Assembly: GCA_944470555.2 (NCBI GenBank)
Contig: OX104129.1
Coordinates: 85,272,820 to 85,336,819 of the forward strand
Direction: 5' to 3'
Source: Heterobilharzia americana
Taxonomy: Eukaryota > Platyhelminthes > Trematoda > Strigeidida > Schistosomatidae
Length of the DNA stretch: 64,000 nucleotides
The notes beneath the pieces are model-generated. The model searched no databases and was not told where the DNA came from. It saw only the letters and a program-made list of their open reading frames with translations. The position numbers and the translations under genes were made by a program. Each line of letters opens with the position of its first letter. Within the stretch, counting starts at the first letter, position 1. Shown piece by piece: positions 45,923 through 56,751 of this stretch.

Positions 45923-46079
45923 CATCCACATCGAATAAGTAAAAAACTTGGGCACTGTGGTAGAATGTAATTCCATATTAGATTTGTTTGTTTGATATAA
46001 AGCGCACAGTGATAAATAATACTGTATCACTGTGCGCTTTATGTCAAACAAACAAATCTAATATGGCATCCACATCGAA
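45923..46079. mobile_element. Mini PLE-A palindromic insertion with 13-bp duplication
   Basis: Insertion 45936-46066 (131 bp) lies between perfect direct copies of catccacatcgaa (45923-45935 and 46067-46079). Two 42-nt arms, 'ccatattagatttg...' and '...caaatctaatatgg', are inverted with one mismatch around the centre 'aataatactg'. The left side extends further into the PLE-A terminus ('acttgggcactgtgg'). There is no coding sequence. The near-identity suggests this is the youngest event at the locus. Confidence 0.9.
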
Positions 46080-46187
46080 GTTATGTTGAAGATATCCTAA
46101 ATATATGGGATAAATCAAGTCATTTCCTTTCAATTTTAAACCGATTGAATGGAGTGCACCGCAGCATGTTCTTGACATGTGCAGAAG

Positions 46188-47142
46188 CTGATGATGACTG
46201 CTTCCATCCATCCATCCATCCATCTAAATCAACATAGGACTAGAAATTTCTGCGTAAGGGTCCGAGTTGCCGCACCTCTTATCAGTGCATCAGACAAAAT
46301 GGCAGTGAAGTGGAAGGTGAAGAAAAGAAAATTCACTCAAAAGAAGCATAAGGTACTAAATGAGAGAGAGGAAGAGTGAGAAAATGGTGAGATTTGGTAT
46401 AGTGTTAAGATGAGAATGATATGCATATACACCAGCACCAATGCTATGTGTTCCTAGTCAGGCTCCAACCACTGGTTTCTCTTGAACCGTGGACTCCAAT
46501 CAGTTATTCTGCATCGCCCTTCATGACTCAAACCAACATTCAAACACTTCATACATTGATGTCATGTTTTAATCTAGCCGCCTAAGGCCTTTTTCCAATT
46601 CTGAACCTACCTCGGCCAACATTGTGTGACGAGGCAGACGGCGACTAGGCATACTTAACACGTGTCCCAACCATCTCAGTCGATGGAGGCTCACAACCTA
46701 GTCAACTGGTTTACCTGTTCTCTCTAAATCTCTACATCTGACTTCTTTGTTAATCATGTAGTGACACCACAGAATATGGCCTATACTATCGAGGCAGTGG
46801 TGGTCAAACACATGAAGGCTTCTCATGTCTTTTACTTTCAATGGCTGTGTTTCACAGCCATACAGTAGAAGACAGAGGACTGCTGTGCAGTATACGCGGC
46901 TCACTTACACAACCGGATACCACGGAGTTGTCTCAGGTGGCGTAAGTTGGCAAAAGCCGACCGAGCCCTTTGTATTCGTGCAGAGATTTCATCGGCCACT
47001 GAGCTACCAGGGCTGATCCCACTTTCTAGGCAAGTGAAGTGGTTGACACACTCAATCACTACACTCTCTATTGTTAGCCGTGGCGTCGTTGAAGTCCAAT
47101 CCTGGATCAACAATTTGCATTTGGGTGGTAAGAAATGCATCT
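46188..47142 (-). mobile_element. LINE-B C-terminal half, antisense, inside PLE-C
   Basis: Begins after (atcc)n. The minus strand reads 'MHFLPPKCKLLIQDW', then 'GSSVADEISARIQRARSAFA', then 'VLCLLLYGCETQPLKVKDM', 'VFDHHCLDSIGHILW' and 'MINKEVRCR'. This is the RT-thumb to C-terminal part of an SR3-like LINE. It is 5'-truncated at about 47142, where PLE-C coding text resumes. Confidence 0.82.
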
Positions 47143-48015
47143 TTTTTCCTTTGCTGGACATACTGAATATTTAACAGTAGGATGGATCCATAAAAAGGAC
47201 TGTATACAGAAAGCCTACATGGACAGGGCTGTTATAGCTTTTGTCTAATTCAGTACAAGCGACAGTATATTAAGTGCTTATTCAACAGAATCCAACTAAT
47301 GCGCATATGTGATACTTTGGAAGACGAGAGAGGAACATTGACTGAAATGATGTCGAAAAAACTATCCATCTAAATTAATTTGACAAAGCAAAATAACCAG
47401 AGAGCCTGAACCTGCTCTTCACTTTTTGCGGAAGATTTCGTCATGAGTCTTTTGTATTAAGTTGACTCTCAGGGCATAGTCCTCAAGCAGAAAATTAACG
47501 CTGTGATTAGAAGAACTTACTTTGTTGACAGACGCTGAAATTACAGAATTTCTATACTTTCCCAAATCTACACAACTGGCAAACGACAGTGTCACATTCC
47601 ATTGCATCTACCAATTCACTTATATATGTAGTGAGCCATACAAAGAGGGGACCATAGATCTACGCAGATCAGTGCCACCAGCACATTTCAACGAGATTTC
47701 AGAAACAAATTGAATCAACTGAACTCGTGAACGTTGGTTTCAGACATTCAACTACTTTGATCACGGAACATGTCATTCAGGCATGTCACAGGATTTACAT
47801 TTCTGAGCCCTTTACACATGTTGTGACTGCAGCCTTAGATTAGTTGAGACCTTAACTATTGAGAAGTTTAAACTATCTTTGCGTGTTCAAAAACATGAAA
47901 TCTCCCTTAGGTGAATTCAACTTTGAAAACAAGTTCAGCCTTTTATTTAGCTTTCTTATCTGACCTGTTTTCGTATTCGCCTAGCTTATCTACTCATAAA
48001 ATTTTATGTGAATAA

Positions 48016-48245
48016 CTGTAAAAAGTATTGTGTTTTTGAGATGAATGGGTATTTTATAATTTTGAAGCAGTATTAACGCGTTCACCATGAAACGTGAAGG
48101 TCCTGAGTTCGATTCGTAGTCGGGTGGTGGGTGCGTACTGCTGAGGAGTCCCATAGTAGGATGAAACAGCTGTCCAATGCTCTCAGATTTTCAATGATTC
48201 CCCAACTGATGTCAGTCCATGATGAACACTACCTGTAAAAAGTAT
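48016..48245 (+). mobile_element. HH-SINE copy 5 with inverted tail and 13-bp duplication
   Basis: Insertion 48029-48232 (204 bp) lies between perfect direct copies of ctgtaaaaagtat (48016-48028 and 48233-48245). 48029-48074 is the reverse complement of the SINE 3' tail seen at 39.42-39.47 kb. 48075-48232 is the sense body ('gaaggtcctgagttcgattc' as box B, then the hammerhead, then 'ctgatgtcagtccatg'). The tail has thus been inverted relative to the body within one insertion. Confidence 0.88.
48135..48182 (+). ncRNA. Hammerhead ribozyme motif in HH-SINE copy 5
   Basis: Core CTGAGGA at 48141-48147. Stem II is gtcc/ggat (last pair G·U) with a 7-nt loop, then GAAA and the acagctgt stem III block. 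Cleavage is predicted after gtc at 48174. Stem I (gtactg/caatgc) has one mismatch and one wobble. Every conserved core base is present. Confidence 0.82.
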
Positions 48246-49018
48246 GTTTATGATCAGATTGTTCAAAATGTACTGAGCAAATACATCACAATTTTGAGAT
48301 AATCTACATCATTTTATTTTTACAATCAAAGTTTATAAAGGGGAATTAGTTTCGCTGTCATTACCGTTCATTGAACTAATAATTTGGATATGATGGCAAT
48401 AAACATTTGATAATTTGAACCAGGGGAAGCTGCGATTCAATATGAAATAGTTTTTTCCAACAAAAAATCACTTACAATTTCTATGTACTACGTTTCATGG
48501 GATTCATTTAAACTTACGAAGTGTTGAGCTTTGTAACACAAACGTTTTGCTTAGTGATTGATTTAGTATGAATATCAACGATTACCTAATAAGGAAAATA
48601 ATCATATATTGCAAAAATCCTACTGGTTTTAGAGCTGAAGTGAAAGAGCCGGAGTGTGACAAAGTTAGCCTACATTTAGACGGATATTCAGAGTAAAAAG
48701 ACGTTGAGTGGTTTCCTGTGTAAGTGATGATAAGAGCTACATTAATCGAACTCTGAAAGATGCAGTGATATATTGTCTATTGTACGTTTTCAAAATTATG
48801 TCTTTGTGTATACTATTCTCACCTACAGGGTAGCTCGAGAAACTTCTCTTTTCGGCATAAATAACTGATATATGCTTATGACTTACATATTTTACCTATC
48901 TACCGTGATTTATATACTGAACACTTATCAACAAAGTTTTTGCCCTCTATGTTACGTTCTCACATAGTTCAAGTAAAATAGAGTAATGCATAGACAAGAC
49001 TTTGACATAAAGTTCTCA
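48246..49018. other. Spacer without recognised feature
   Basis: Nothing supportable was seen. Confidence 0.45.
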
Positions 49019-49945
49019 ATAGGCGAGAAGATGGGCATATGCTGACTGGACCAATGAAAAGAGCCTAGGGGATTTCGATTTCGCCGATGATTTATGTCTA
49101 ATGTCTTATCGCACAAACTCGAAGATGCACTGGCAAAAACTAACAAGTTGACAGAAGAGGCAGCGAAAACAGGACTTCAGGTGAATGTAGAGAAGATGGA
49201 TGTGATGAAGATACCCAACCAGCAACAGCATCAACAATAAGCGCCAATCACCGATACTGGAAGAAATCTAAAGGAAGTAGTCTCCTTCAGCTACCCACCT
49301 AACGAGGCAGCTTCTTTTCAACTGCAGGCGGCACAGATGAGGATGTTGAAACCAGGATCGGAAAGACAGCAACACAGGCCTTCCTTCATTAGTCTGAAAT
49401 CAGTGTGGAGATCTACTACACTCAGCATAAAGCGTGAACAACATCCGCATTTTCAACACCAACGTGAGTCAAGTCGATGCTTCTATGTGATGGTTAAGAG
49501 AGTTTCAGCGTTACAAAAAGCATTTCCAACAAACTACAGACATTCATCAACAGATGCCGCCTACGCTTACTGACACTGAAGATGAGATGGTCAGAATAAC
49601 AAGAATAAGCAAGAAGGAACTCATTGTGGCTGGCAACGAATCAACCATCCAACTAACTATCACTCAACAAATATGCAGAAGAGAGTGGAGACTGATTGGA
49701 TTAGATATACACTAAGACTGATTACGGGGAATCACGCCACAGACCGTCGAGTGGAATGCAATTAGGAAACGATGAGTTGGGCATCCGAGGTGAGGGTGAC
49801 ATGGAGGAGATCATGTGAGGAAGAAATTAAAGCTTGTGAGCAGTCATGGAGTCAGGTTTTGAAGACTGTAGAGAAGAGAGTGGAATGGACGAGTTCTACT
49901 AAATTGCTGTGTTCCACTAGGAACCCAAGGGAAAATTATTAATAG
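49019..49945 (+). mobile_element. SR2-like RTE, 3' third
   Basis: Starts just before motif C ('gcgagaagatgggcatatgc', then text for 'FADDLCLMS') and ends at the family terminus 'cactaggaacccaaggg' with a TTA-type tail. Broken frames. Confidence 0.85.
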
Positions 49946-50620
49946 TAATTCAGTTACAAATAGAAACGAATAACTATCTAATGTCCAACTCATTTTATTT
50001 CATGTACAACTAAATTCGCGTAATTTGAGCTATCCTTATCTGTTCATAATTAATGAAATATGACTGTTTTTATGACCTTCATATCACCGCACTATTAGTT
50101 TGTACTGTAAATGATATGTTAATTAGCTAATAATGGACTGTTTCACACCTTTAATGAGATAGTCAACTAATGAAGATGATTTATTGGGTGCGGGAAAATG
50201 ATATTCCTAGTTCGTTGATACACGGTAAGACTTATGAAGTATTTTCCTTTTAAAATCAGTATTTATGCAAACTTTTTTATTCTCTAAGTCTTGTATTTTT
50301 TTTTCATTTTCATGAAGAAACTTTTCATTATATCCCTAGAAATATACAAAAGCATGTTTCAAAATTCGTAATTAACATGCTGATCACCTATGTGAGGATA
50401 ACAGTGGTGAATATTTTTAATCGACAGAATTTAAACCGTTTTCAATAACCTTACCGTCTATTTAATTAAGGCTAACTGAATATGTTTTTACTAACTGTGT
50501 CTGAGAAAAGTATTTTTCGTCATAAAACTAACGATGGATCAGTTTACCTAAAAGGTTTACAAAGAGTTTTTTTTAAATACAACCCCGTCATTGAAATTTT
50601 TAGGTGAGAGAACTGCTACA
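49946..50620. other. AT-rich interval without gene
   Basis: Nothing supportable was seen. Confidence 0.45.
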
Positions 50621-50624
50621 TTGA

Positions 50625-51475
50625 AATGGTGGGGAATATTTGTAGGTCGATTAGATGTTTTTGGTTATTTTGTCTTTCCTGTGCTAGATATTTAAGTCAT
50701 GAAGCTTTCATGTCTATCTAGACAACGTCAGCACTAATAAGAAGTGAGGTGTGAATACCTCTCCGTGAGTGATTCATTAGCTTGCACTGACGAACTAGTT
50801 TATTATTTATTTACATGAACACCGATTGCCTATTAAACATCACCACATCCTGTTGCTTATATTGATATACGTGAAAAATTATGGACAAAAATCCAGTTTT
50901 GAAAATGTAGAAATCCTAGAAACAGAAAATATAAGGAATATCAGAAAATTCCCAGGAGGTTGGCATTCACGTCAGTCAGCGGTCAATAGATGTATAGACA
51001 TAGACAGACAGAGGCAGAGAAATTATTATTATTAGTCCCTTGGGTTCCTAGTGGAACATAGGGCTTCACTAGCACGTCTCCAGTGAACTCTGTTCTCTGA
51101 GATCTTTTGAACCTGGTTCCACGACAGCCCAGAAGCTCTCATTTCTTCCTCGCACGACCTCCTCCATGTCACCCTTGGACGTCCAACTCGTCGCTCCCCA
51201 TGGGGATTCCACTCGAGTACATGGCCTGGCCTGACGCGTGATGTCCTCAGTCAGCAGAGAAATAGACAACAGTAAAACCTCTTCTGTCAGTGACACAATA
51301 ATTAAATGAAGCAACCTATTACAAACCGCCTTCTCAATGCAAATTTCTGAATCACTCACTCAGACACACTGCCTGCTGACTTCATAATGAAGTTACTGCT
51401 GATAATGTTATCTAGAGAGACAATGAAAGCTGAATGATTGATCCACTCAGCTGAAAGGATAGAACACAACCAAGA
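50625..51475 (+). mobile_element. PLE-B element with inverted left terminus, split by SR2
   Basis: 50625-50800 is PLE-B terminus in antisense ('gaagctttcatgtctatctag'-type text). 50815-51013 is sense coding text ('FENVEILETENIRNIRKFPG', 'AVNRCIDID'). 51260-51475 is the sense continuation and terminus ('gttactgctgataatg', 'gagacaatgaaagctgaatg'). Left inverted terminus plus sense 3' end is the PLE layout already seen at 9.45 kb. Positions 51024-51253 are a later SR2 insertion. Confidence 0.78.
51014..51263 (-). mobile_element. Short SR2-like 3' end with 10-bp duplication
   Basis: The 230-bp insertion 51024-51253 opens with reversed (taa)n and 'tcccttgggttcctagtgg'. It is flanked by direct copies of gcagagaaat (51014-51023 and 51254-51263). 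It is only the last part of the LINE, inserted in PLE-B. Confidence 0.88.
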
Positions 51476-51479
51476 ACCG

Positions 51480-52060
51480 CTACGAAGTTTTAATTAGATC
51501 AAGGTTTAGGCCTATAAACTCACTCAGAGATAAGTTTTGCCGGCTTACCGAGTTCCATGACTGTGAGCTCTCACATATGTAGATCAAACTAGCTGGTCAC
51601 GGTCAGTTAGATAATCGGCACATAGGAATTTAGGCGAACATGGAGTGATAAACACCTGTACGATCAGTGATCTGAAAAAAATCCTGACTACTGCAACAGA
51701 TGCATTAACACACAACCGCACAATAAGGTAGGATAAACTCACTGTACTTAGGTCCAATATAATTAGCTGGAGAGATTGATTACTGAATGTCTGTTCATTG
51801 CATCAACATCCAACAAATAGAATAGGAATGATGCAACACGTGTGCCAGGTATTTAGAAAATTTTATTACCAATAGATACAGACAATATCAAGTGATAGGA
51901 CTATAAGAATTAGATATCGGAAGGAGTGTGATTACACTCACATGATGAAGAGGAGTTATTTATGCTCGAAACGTCGTTATCAAGTAAACAATACTATTTC
52001 ACTGTGTGTTCTAGATCAAATAAACAAATGTAATATGAAGTTCACACTTGTGTTCAAAGA
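51480..52060 (+). mobile_element. PLE-A 3' part, decayed
   Basis: Degraded C-terminal coding text ('gataagttttgccggctt', 'gtagatcaaactagctggtc') corresponds to 'RGKLCRL' and 'YIGQTSR'. The family terminus follows ('gtgatgcaacac'-like, 'ggactataagaattagatat', 'ttatgctcgaaacg', 'caaacaaatgtaatatg'-like). Confidence 0.75.
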
Positions 52061-52137
52061 TGAAGGATGCCTAATGAACTGCTGCCTACTTATGATACTG
52101 ATTTTTGTATTTCAGTGCCTTCTAGGTTATCAGTAAC

Positions 52138-52265
52138 GAGTTGTGATTAGCAGTGAAATCCAAGGCTCACGTTTTGTTTTGTTTTGGGACTCGTCAGATG
52201 GATGTATCTGCTTCTTAGTGAGCGGAGTTGTTTCTAACAGGACTAGAAATATGCACCGGTCAAAC
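52138..52265 (-). mobile_element. Smα-like repeat, decayed, antisense
   Basis: 'gattagcagtgaaatccaag', 'gttttgggactcgtcag' and 'gtgagcggagttgtttctaa' follow the antisense Smα order seen at 31.2 kb. The core is incomplete. Confidence 0.6.
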
Positions 52266-52639
52266 AATAACAAGAAACAACATTATTGTATGTTAGATAA
52301 GTGGTTATTGTTTAATTTTCAATGCCCATCATCATGATAATAACATTTAAGAAAATACAGTTTAATACTTTTAGAGTTATGACCATTTTTTTGAACAAAA
52401 ATAAATTTTACACTATTGGTTGCTAACTTAGAGACAGAAGCTAATTGCTTATGAGAAAAGTTTCTTCAGTGTAGCTGATTTTATAACAACAGTTGTTGCA
52501 AAGTAAAACGACGTTTGCTAAATTTCAAATGAAGTGGTACTTAAGATTATTGAGAAATGTTAATCCTTCAATATTTGCGAGTCATGTAACAATCTGTTGG
52601 ATTGAATTTAAGGGTTTACAGGGAGTTTCAGTGATTTCA

Positions 52640-52912
52640 AGTTGATATTTACCATGGACTGAGATCAGTTAGAAGAACAGTGGAAACCTGGAAGCAATGG
52701 ACAGTTGTTTCATCCTAGTTTGAGACTCCTCAGTGGTGCATGACCATGGTGCCGACCCACCAGGGATCGAACTCAGAACTTTCAGGCTCCATAGCCAGCA
52801 CGTTACCATCGGACCACCGTATCCTAGTACAGTGGTCCATATTTCTAACTTTCGTCAGTTCACAACATAGCAACCATCAGCTAATATCATCGTTGAGTAT
52901 TTGTCCTCACGA
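52640..52912 (-). mobile_element. HH-SINE copy 6, antisense
   Basis: Reversed order: 3' body ('accatggactgagatcag'), hammerhead, box B ('gggatcgaactcag'), 'ggtccatatttctaact', and an extended head 'aatatcatcgttgagta'. The extended head is matched in inverted orientation at 53097-53130, so copy 6 and copy 8 are head to head. Confidence 0.75.
52690..52740 (-). ncRNA. Hammerhead-like motif in HH-SINE copy 6
   Basis: Minus-strand CTGAGGA (plus 52727-52733). Stem II is gtct/ggat with two G·U pairs, then GAAA; stem III region is acaactgt. The core is intact, but stem I is poorly paired because a base is missing beside the core. Confidence 0.55.
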
Positions 52913-53010
52913 CCATTCCTGGCAAAGTCACAGACGTGCATTGCTGCGGACTCACATACTAGAACGAAACAGCTGTCCAGCGCTCCTAAGTTTTCCAAAT
53001 TCAAGTGATC
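52913..53010 (+). mobile_element. HH-SINE copy 7, fragment
   Basis: Starts at 'cgaccattcctggc' and contains 'gcattgctgcggactcacat', 'gaacgaaacagctgtccagc'. The core reads CTGCGGA, which changes an invariant A, so the ribozyme is dead. It lies between two inverted complete copies. Confidence 0.65.
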
Positions 53011-53084
53011 TAGCGCTCATTGGTAACTAGGTTCAAGAGCCGATTCCTGAAGTTCGAATGAGAATTCGTGACCAATGGGGCAAA

Positions 53085-53375
53085 CCTGGTGTTCGTGTGG
53101 ACAACTACTCAACGATGATATTGCGTAACAGTCGGGCTACGTCGTAAACTGACAGAAGTTGGAAATATGGACCAGATTCTGGCACAGGGGCTCAATGGTA
53201 ACCCGCTGACCATAAAACCCAAAGGTACTGAGTTCGATACCTGGAGAGTAGAGATCATGGGTATGCCCTGCTGAGAAGTCCTACACTAGGACAAAGCAGC
53301 TATTCAGTGCTCTCAGGTTTCCAATGTTCATCCAAACGATGTCAGTTCATGATGAATACTAACTTGAGATCTCTA
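53085..53375 (+). mobile_element. HH-SINE copy 8
   Basis: Extended head 'ggacaactactcaacgatg', then 'gacagaagttggaaatatgg', box A-like 'ggggctcaatggta', box B-like 'gagttcgatacc', a dead hammerhead (CTGAGAA, and ACAAAG for GAAA) and 'gatgtcagttcatgatg'. Confidence 0.75.
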
Positions 53376-53463
53376 GGATTATGTCTACTCACTGTTTCGA
53401 CAGCGTTAATGTAATAACCGATAAACCGGGCTAAAAAAATAATCGTGTAAAACTCAGATTAAT

Positions 53464-54733
53464 ATGTGCGAACCAAATTGCAACGCTTCGCATCATCATA
53501 GAACAGAGTATAGAATGGCAGTCAGAAAGAACTTTACCTCAACTTCATCCACTCTGAAAAGGCCAGCCTTAGACAGCCTTGACCGATAAGTAATTTAGCA
53601 GTTGCTTCAATACTAAGGAATAAAACAAACCTCCATCAGCCTCATTCAACAACTGTATGAAGACGCCACATGCCAAGTTATTCACAATCGAAAGCTCAGC
53701 GGTGCTTTCGAAGTGAAGTGAAGACAGGAGTGGAACGAGGCTGCCATCTACCATCACCCATGATATTCCTGATTGTAGTGGACTAGACTGGATCATGCAA
53801 CAAACAGTGGGCAGCGAGAAGAGGGGGATACACTGTCTGAGCCGAGGAAAACAGTCTAGAACACTTGGATTTCATCAACGATGACTTGTGTCTGATGTCT
53901 TGTGGCACAAAGTTGAAGATGTGCAGGCGAAAACTGACAAGTTGACGTAAGAGGCAGGCAGGGTAGAGCAGTGAATATGGGAGTTCAAGTGAACGTGGAG
54001 AAGACAGAGGTAATGATGATACCTAACCAACAACAACAAAAATCTCCAATCATCAACGGGAGAAACGTGAAGGAAGTAGCCTCCTTCACCTATCTGTTTC
54101 AACCACAGGTGGCACAGGCACCGTTGAAGATGTCAATGCTAGGCAGGGTCGGGAAGACAGCAAAATAGGCGTTCATTATTCTGAAACCAGTGTGGAGATC
54201 TACTGCACTCCACTCAGCACAAACAACAAGATCCGGATTTTCAACACCAACGTGAGTGAAGTCAGTGTTTCTGTGTGATGGCTCAGAGACTGCGCGTTAC
54301 GAAAGGGATTTCCAACAAACTACAGACATTCATCACCAATTGCCTACACTGGCTCGTTAATGAAGATCGATGAGATTGCTAGAATAATAAGAATAAGCAA
54401 CAAGAAACTCTGACCGGCTGTTAACGAACGAACGGAGAGCCCGTCGCTGGACAAAAATGCAGAAGGGAGTGGAGATGGACTGGACTGTGCATACACTGAG
54501 AAAGTCGACTGGGGACATCATGCGCCAGGTCACGTCCTCGAGTGAAACCTAGTTGGGAAGCGACGAGTTAGGCATCCGAGTTGAGGATGACATGGAGGGG
54601 ATTGTGCGAGGAGGAAATGAGAGGTTTTGGGCTATCGTGGAGCCAGGTTGAAAAGATTTCAGAGAACAGAATGGAGACATGCTACTGAAGCCGTATGTTC
54701 CATCAGGAACCCAGGAGACAAATAATAATAATA
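53464..54733 (+). mobile_element. SR2-like RTE, RT palm to 3' end
   Basis: Starts at the 'CADQIATLRIIIEQ' region ('gcgaaccaaattgcaacg'). It passes degraded motif A and motif B, a decayed FADD box ('ttcatcaacgatgacttgtg'), and the 'EVMMIPNQQQ' linker. It ends with 'aggaacccaggagac' and (aat)n. Stops throughout. Confidence 0.87.
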
Positions 54734-54740
54734 AAATTTG

Positions 54741-56165
54741 CGAGACAAATTGAATTTGATGATTGTTAAAACAATCGTTTCATATTTTAACACTGTTTTG
54801 CAAATAACATCCTTCATATTCTGAAAATATGTCTCATATATAAGGATGGGCTCATCAGTATTATCTAAAATGAACCTGAGTTGGTGAGAAGAATTAATCA
54901 ATGCCAGTGTTTCTGCACTCAAGTTTTATTTTCATAAAATGCGTCAAGTTGCGTAAAAATAATACCAATTTGCACACTACTTCTAAAAATTCCATTCTAT
55001 AATTATTCATCTGAATACCAACAGTTGTTGTTAACTAAATCAGTGGACACTTTGAATATTTATGAAGCAAATATTTTTGAAAGACAATTGAAGATCATTA
55101 GACCATCTTTGACTAATACATTGTTAAGCACAATATTCTGAATTCAATATGGTCTATGAAGCATTGAAATGTTTCGAACGATTACTTTGAAGGGGATCGT
55201 AAAGCCCACCGAACCAAATAACACTTATGTTTCTAGATTTCAGCTGGAATGGTAATTGGTTATTGCATTAATAGTCACCAGAGCGGCGCCTAGAGTCATT
55301 TCGTTTAAAAAAACTACGTTTGATTGTTTAGAAGGACAGTGTTTCTATCAGATATCGATTTGTATAGCGAAACTGAAGTAATGATACCAAAGTTATGTCT
55401 ATACGCAATCAAAAATAGCATATCTAGCCTAAAGTAATAAATAACTGAAATATAAGGAAGAAACGAATTAGTGATATATGGGGGATGTAGTTAAGAGATG
55501 GTTTATCGTATCTTTTATGTTTTTGCGAAGGTCACTAATTTCTATCTTCATATGTTTCTTTGTGTTCACCATGATATCGTAGCATAGAAATAAAATACCG
55601 ACTATCTGATAGTGCATACCTTGATATCCGTTCAATTATTGGACGCACAGTTAAGTAACTAACCTTTAGTTTCCTAATAGACTTAGGGTATATTTCACAG
55701 TATCTGATCATGATAAAACAACCACGTACTTGTCACTATCATCTCAAGAACACCTGTCCTCTTGTGGTCTGGTGTAACGTTTTCTCTTCTTTATTTTCGT
55801 GACGTATTCAAAAATATTCATCACGAAGTTTGTTTAACTTCACTTAATTTTCAATTTTCATACAGTTTCTTTACTAGTTAGACATACGTTACTTCTTTTG
55901 AAGTCAAGTGTTTTGAATCTGGATAGTTCTACTTTGGATTTAGAAAACTTGGAAGTTCTTATCTTTGTTGTAAGCTGCAAAGTGATTTAGGTGGCATATT
56001 TCAGTCTCATAAAGCAACTAGTTCTTGTCAAACGCCGTGACTGATGCATTTGATGCAGGATTAAGTCAGTGCAAAGGATTTTTGAGATCATCTGTTTTGT
56101 AAATTAAGGCTAGCAGAATACTAGTAAGTGTATAATCGACTTTTTATAATAAAGCTATCCGTGGA
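54741..56165. other. Long interval without recognised gene
   Basis: About 1.4 kb of AT-rich DNA. No protein-like frame, splice-linked exon pair or shared repeat was recognised. Confidence 0.5.
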
Positions 56166-56738
56166 GAATATTTGTAGCCCAGGTGGATGGTTGTATTGTG
56201 TTCTTTGAGCTGGGTTGTTTAATCGTGAAGCTTTCATCGTCTTTCTAGACGACATCATCACCAATAACTTTCGCATGAAGTGAGATGTGAATAGCTCTCC
56301 TTGAGGGATTCAGTAGCTTTCCCTGACGAAATGGTTTGTGATTGATTGCTCCTCTTGATTGTTGTGTTATTGACCATATAGATTTTCTTATTGGCTATTC
56401 TTCTGCTTGATCTTTGACTTTTCTGTCGCTTATCACTTTTCCCATTGGTTGATACATCGGGTCTATGTTTATACATCTATTGATTGCTGAATGACTGACC
56501 TGAATGTAACGCTTCTAGGAATTCTCTGATATTGTATGTGTTTCCTCTCTCTTTTCAAGATTTCTACATTGTCGAGATTGAATTCATATCGTGTGTGACG
56601 TTTAATAGCCAACTGGTGTTCATGTGGACGAAGGCGAATAGGGGTGACCGTTTTGTCCAATGTATTGCTTACTATAGCCATTGTAGTTGATTTTATAGAT
56701 GATATTCGATTTTTCTTCTTCGGTTGTTGCATCTTTTG
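56166..56738 (-). mobile_element. PLE-B GIY-YIG and 3' terminus, antisense
   Basis: The left end is the reversed PLE-B terminus ('ggttgtattgtgttctttg', 'ctttctagacgacatcatc'). The right end encodes 'DATTEEEKSNIIYKINYN' and 'SKQYIGQNGHPYSP' on the minus strand, with Y-I-G intact. Frames are broken between these. Its 5' truncation point (about 56738) lies immediately beside a candidate host exon. Confidence 0.78.
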
Positions 56739-56751
56739 GTCTTCACGATAG

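Larger units (their letters stand above)
45345..47930 (+). mobile_element. PLE-C-group element split by two nested insertions
   Basis: RT text begins with 'YLNDLPKIHKL'. Motif B-proximal 'NVFMAHVEKLIKDLN' is cut at 45935 and resumes at 46067 with a degraded motif C ('HIEVMLKIS' for the YVDD region) and 'LNRLNGVHRSM'. It is cut again near 46185 and resumes near 47143 ('FPLLDI', 'DGSIKRTVYRKPTWTG'-like). A GIY-YIG remnant ('YQFTYICSEPY') and C-terminal text follow to about 47930. Many stops are present. It is the host locus for a mini PLE-A and a LINE-B. Confidence 0.72.

Noticed and set aside
50625..51500. Target duplication of the PLE-B element at 50.6-51.5 kb
   Set aside because: Only a loose match (gctac) was found at the ends; not convincing.
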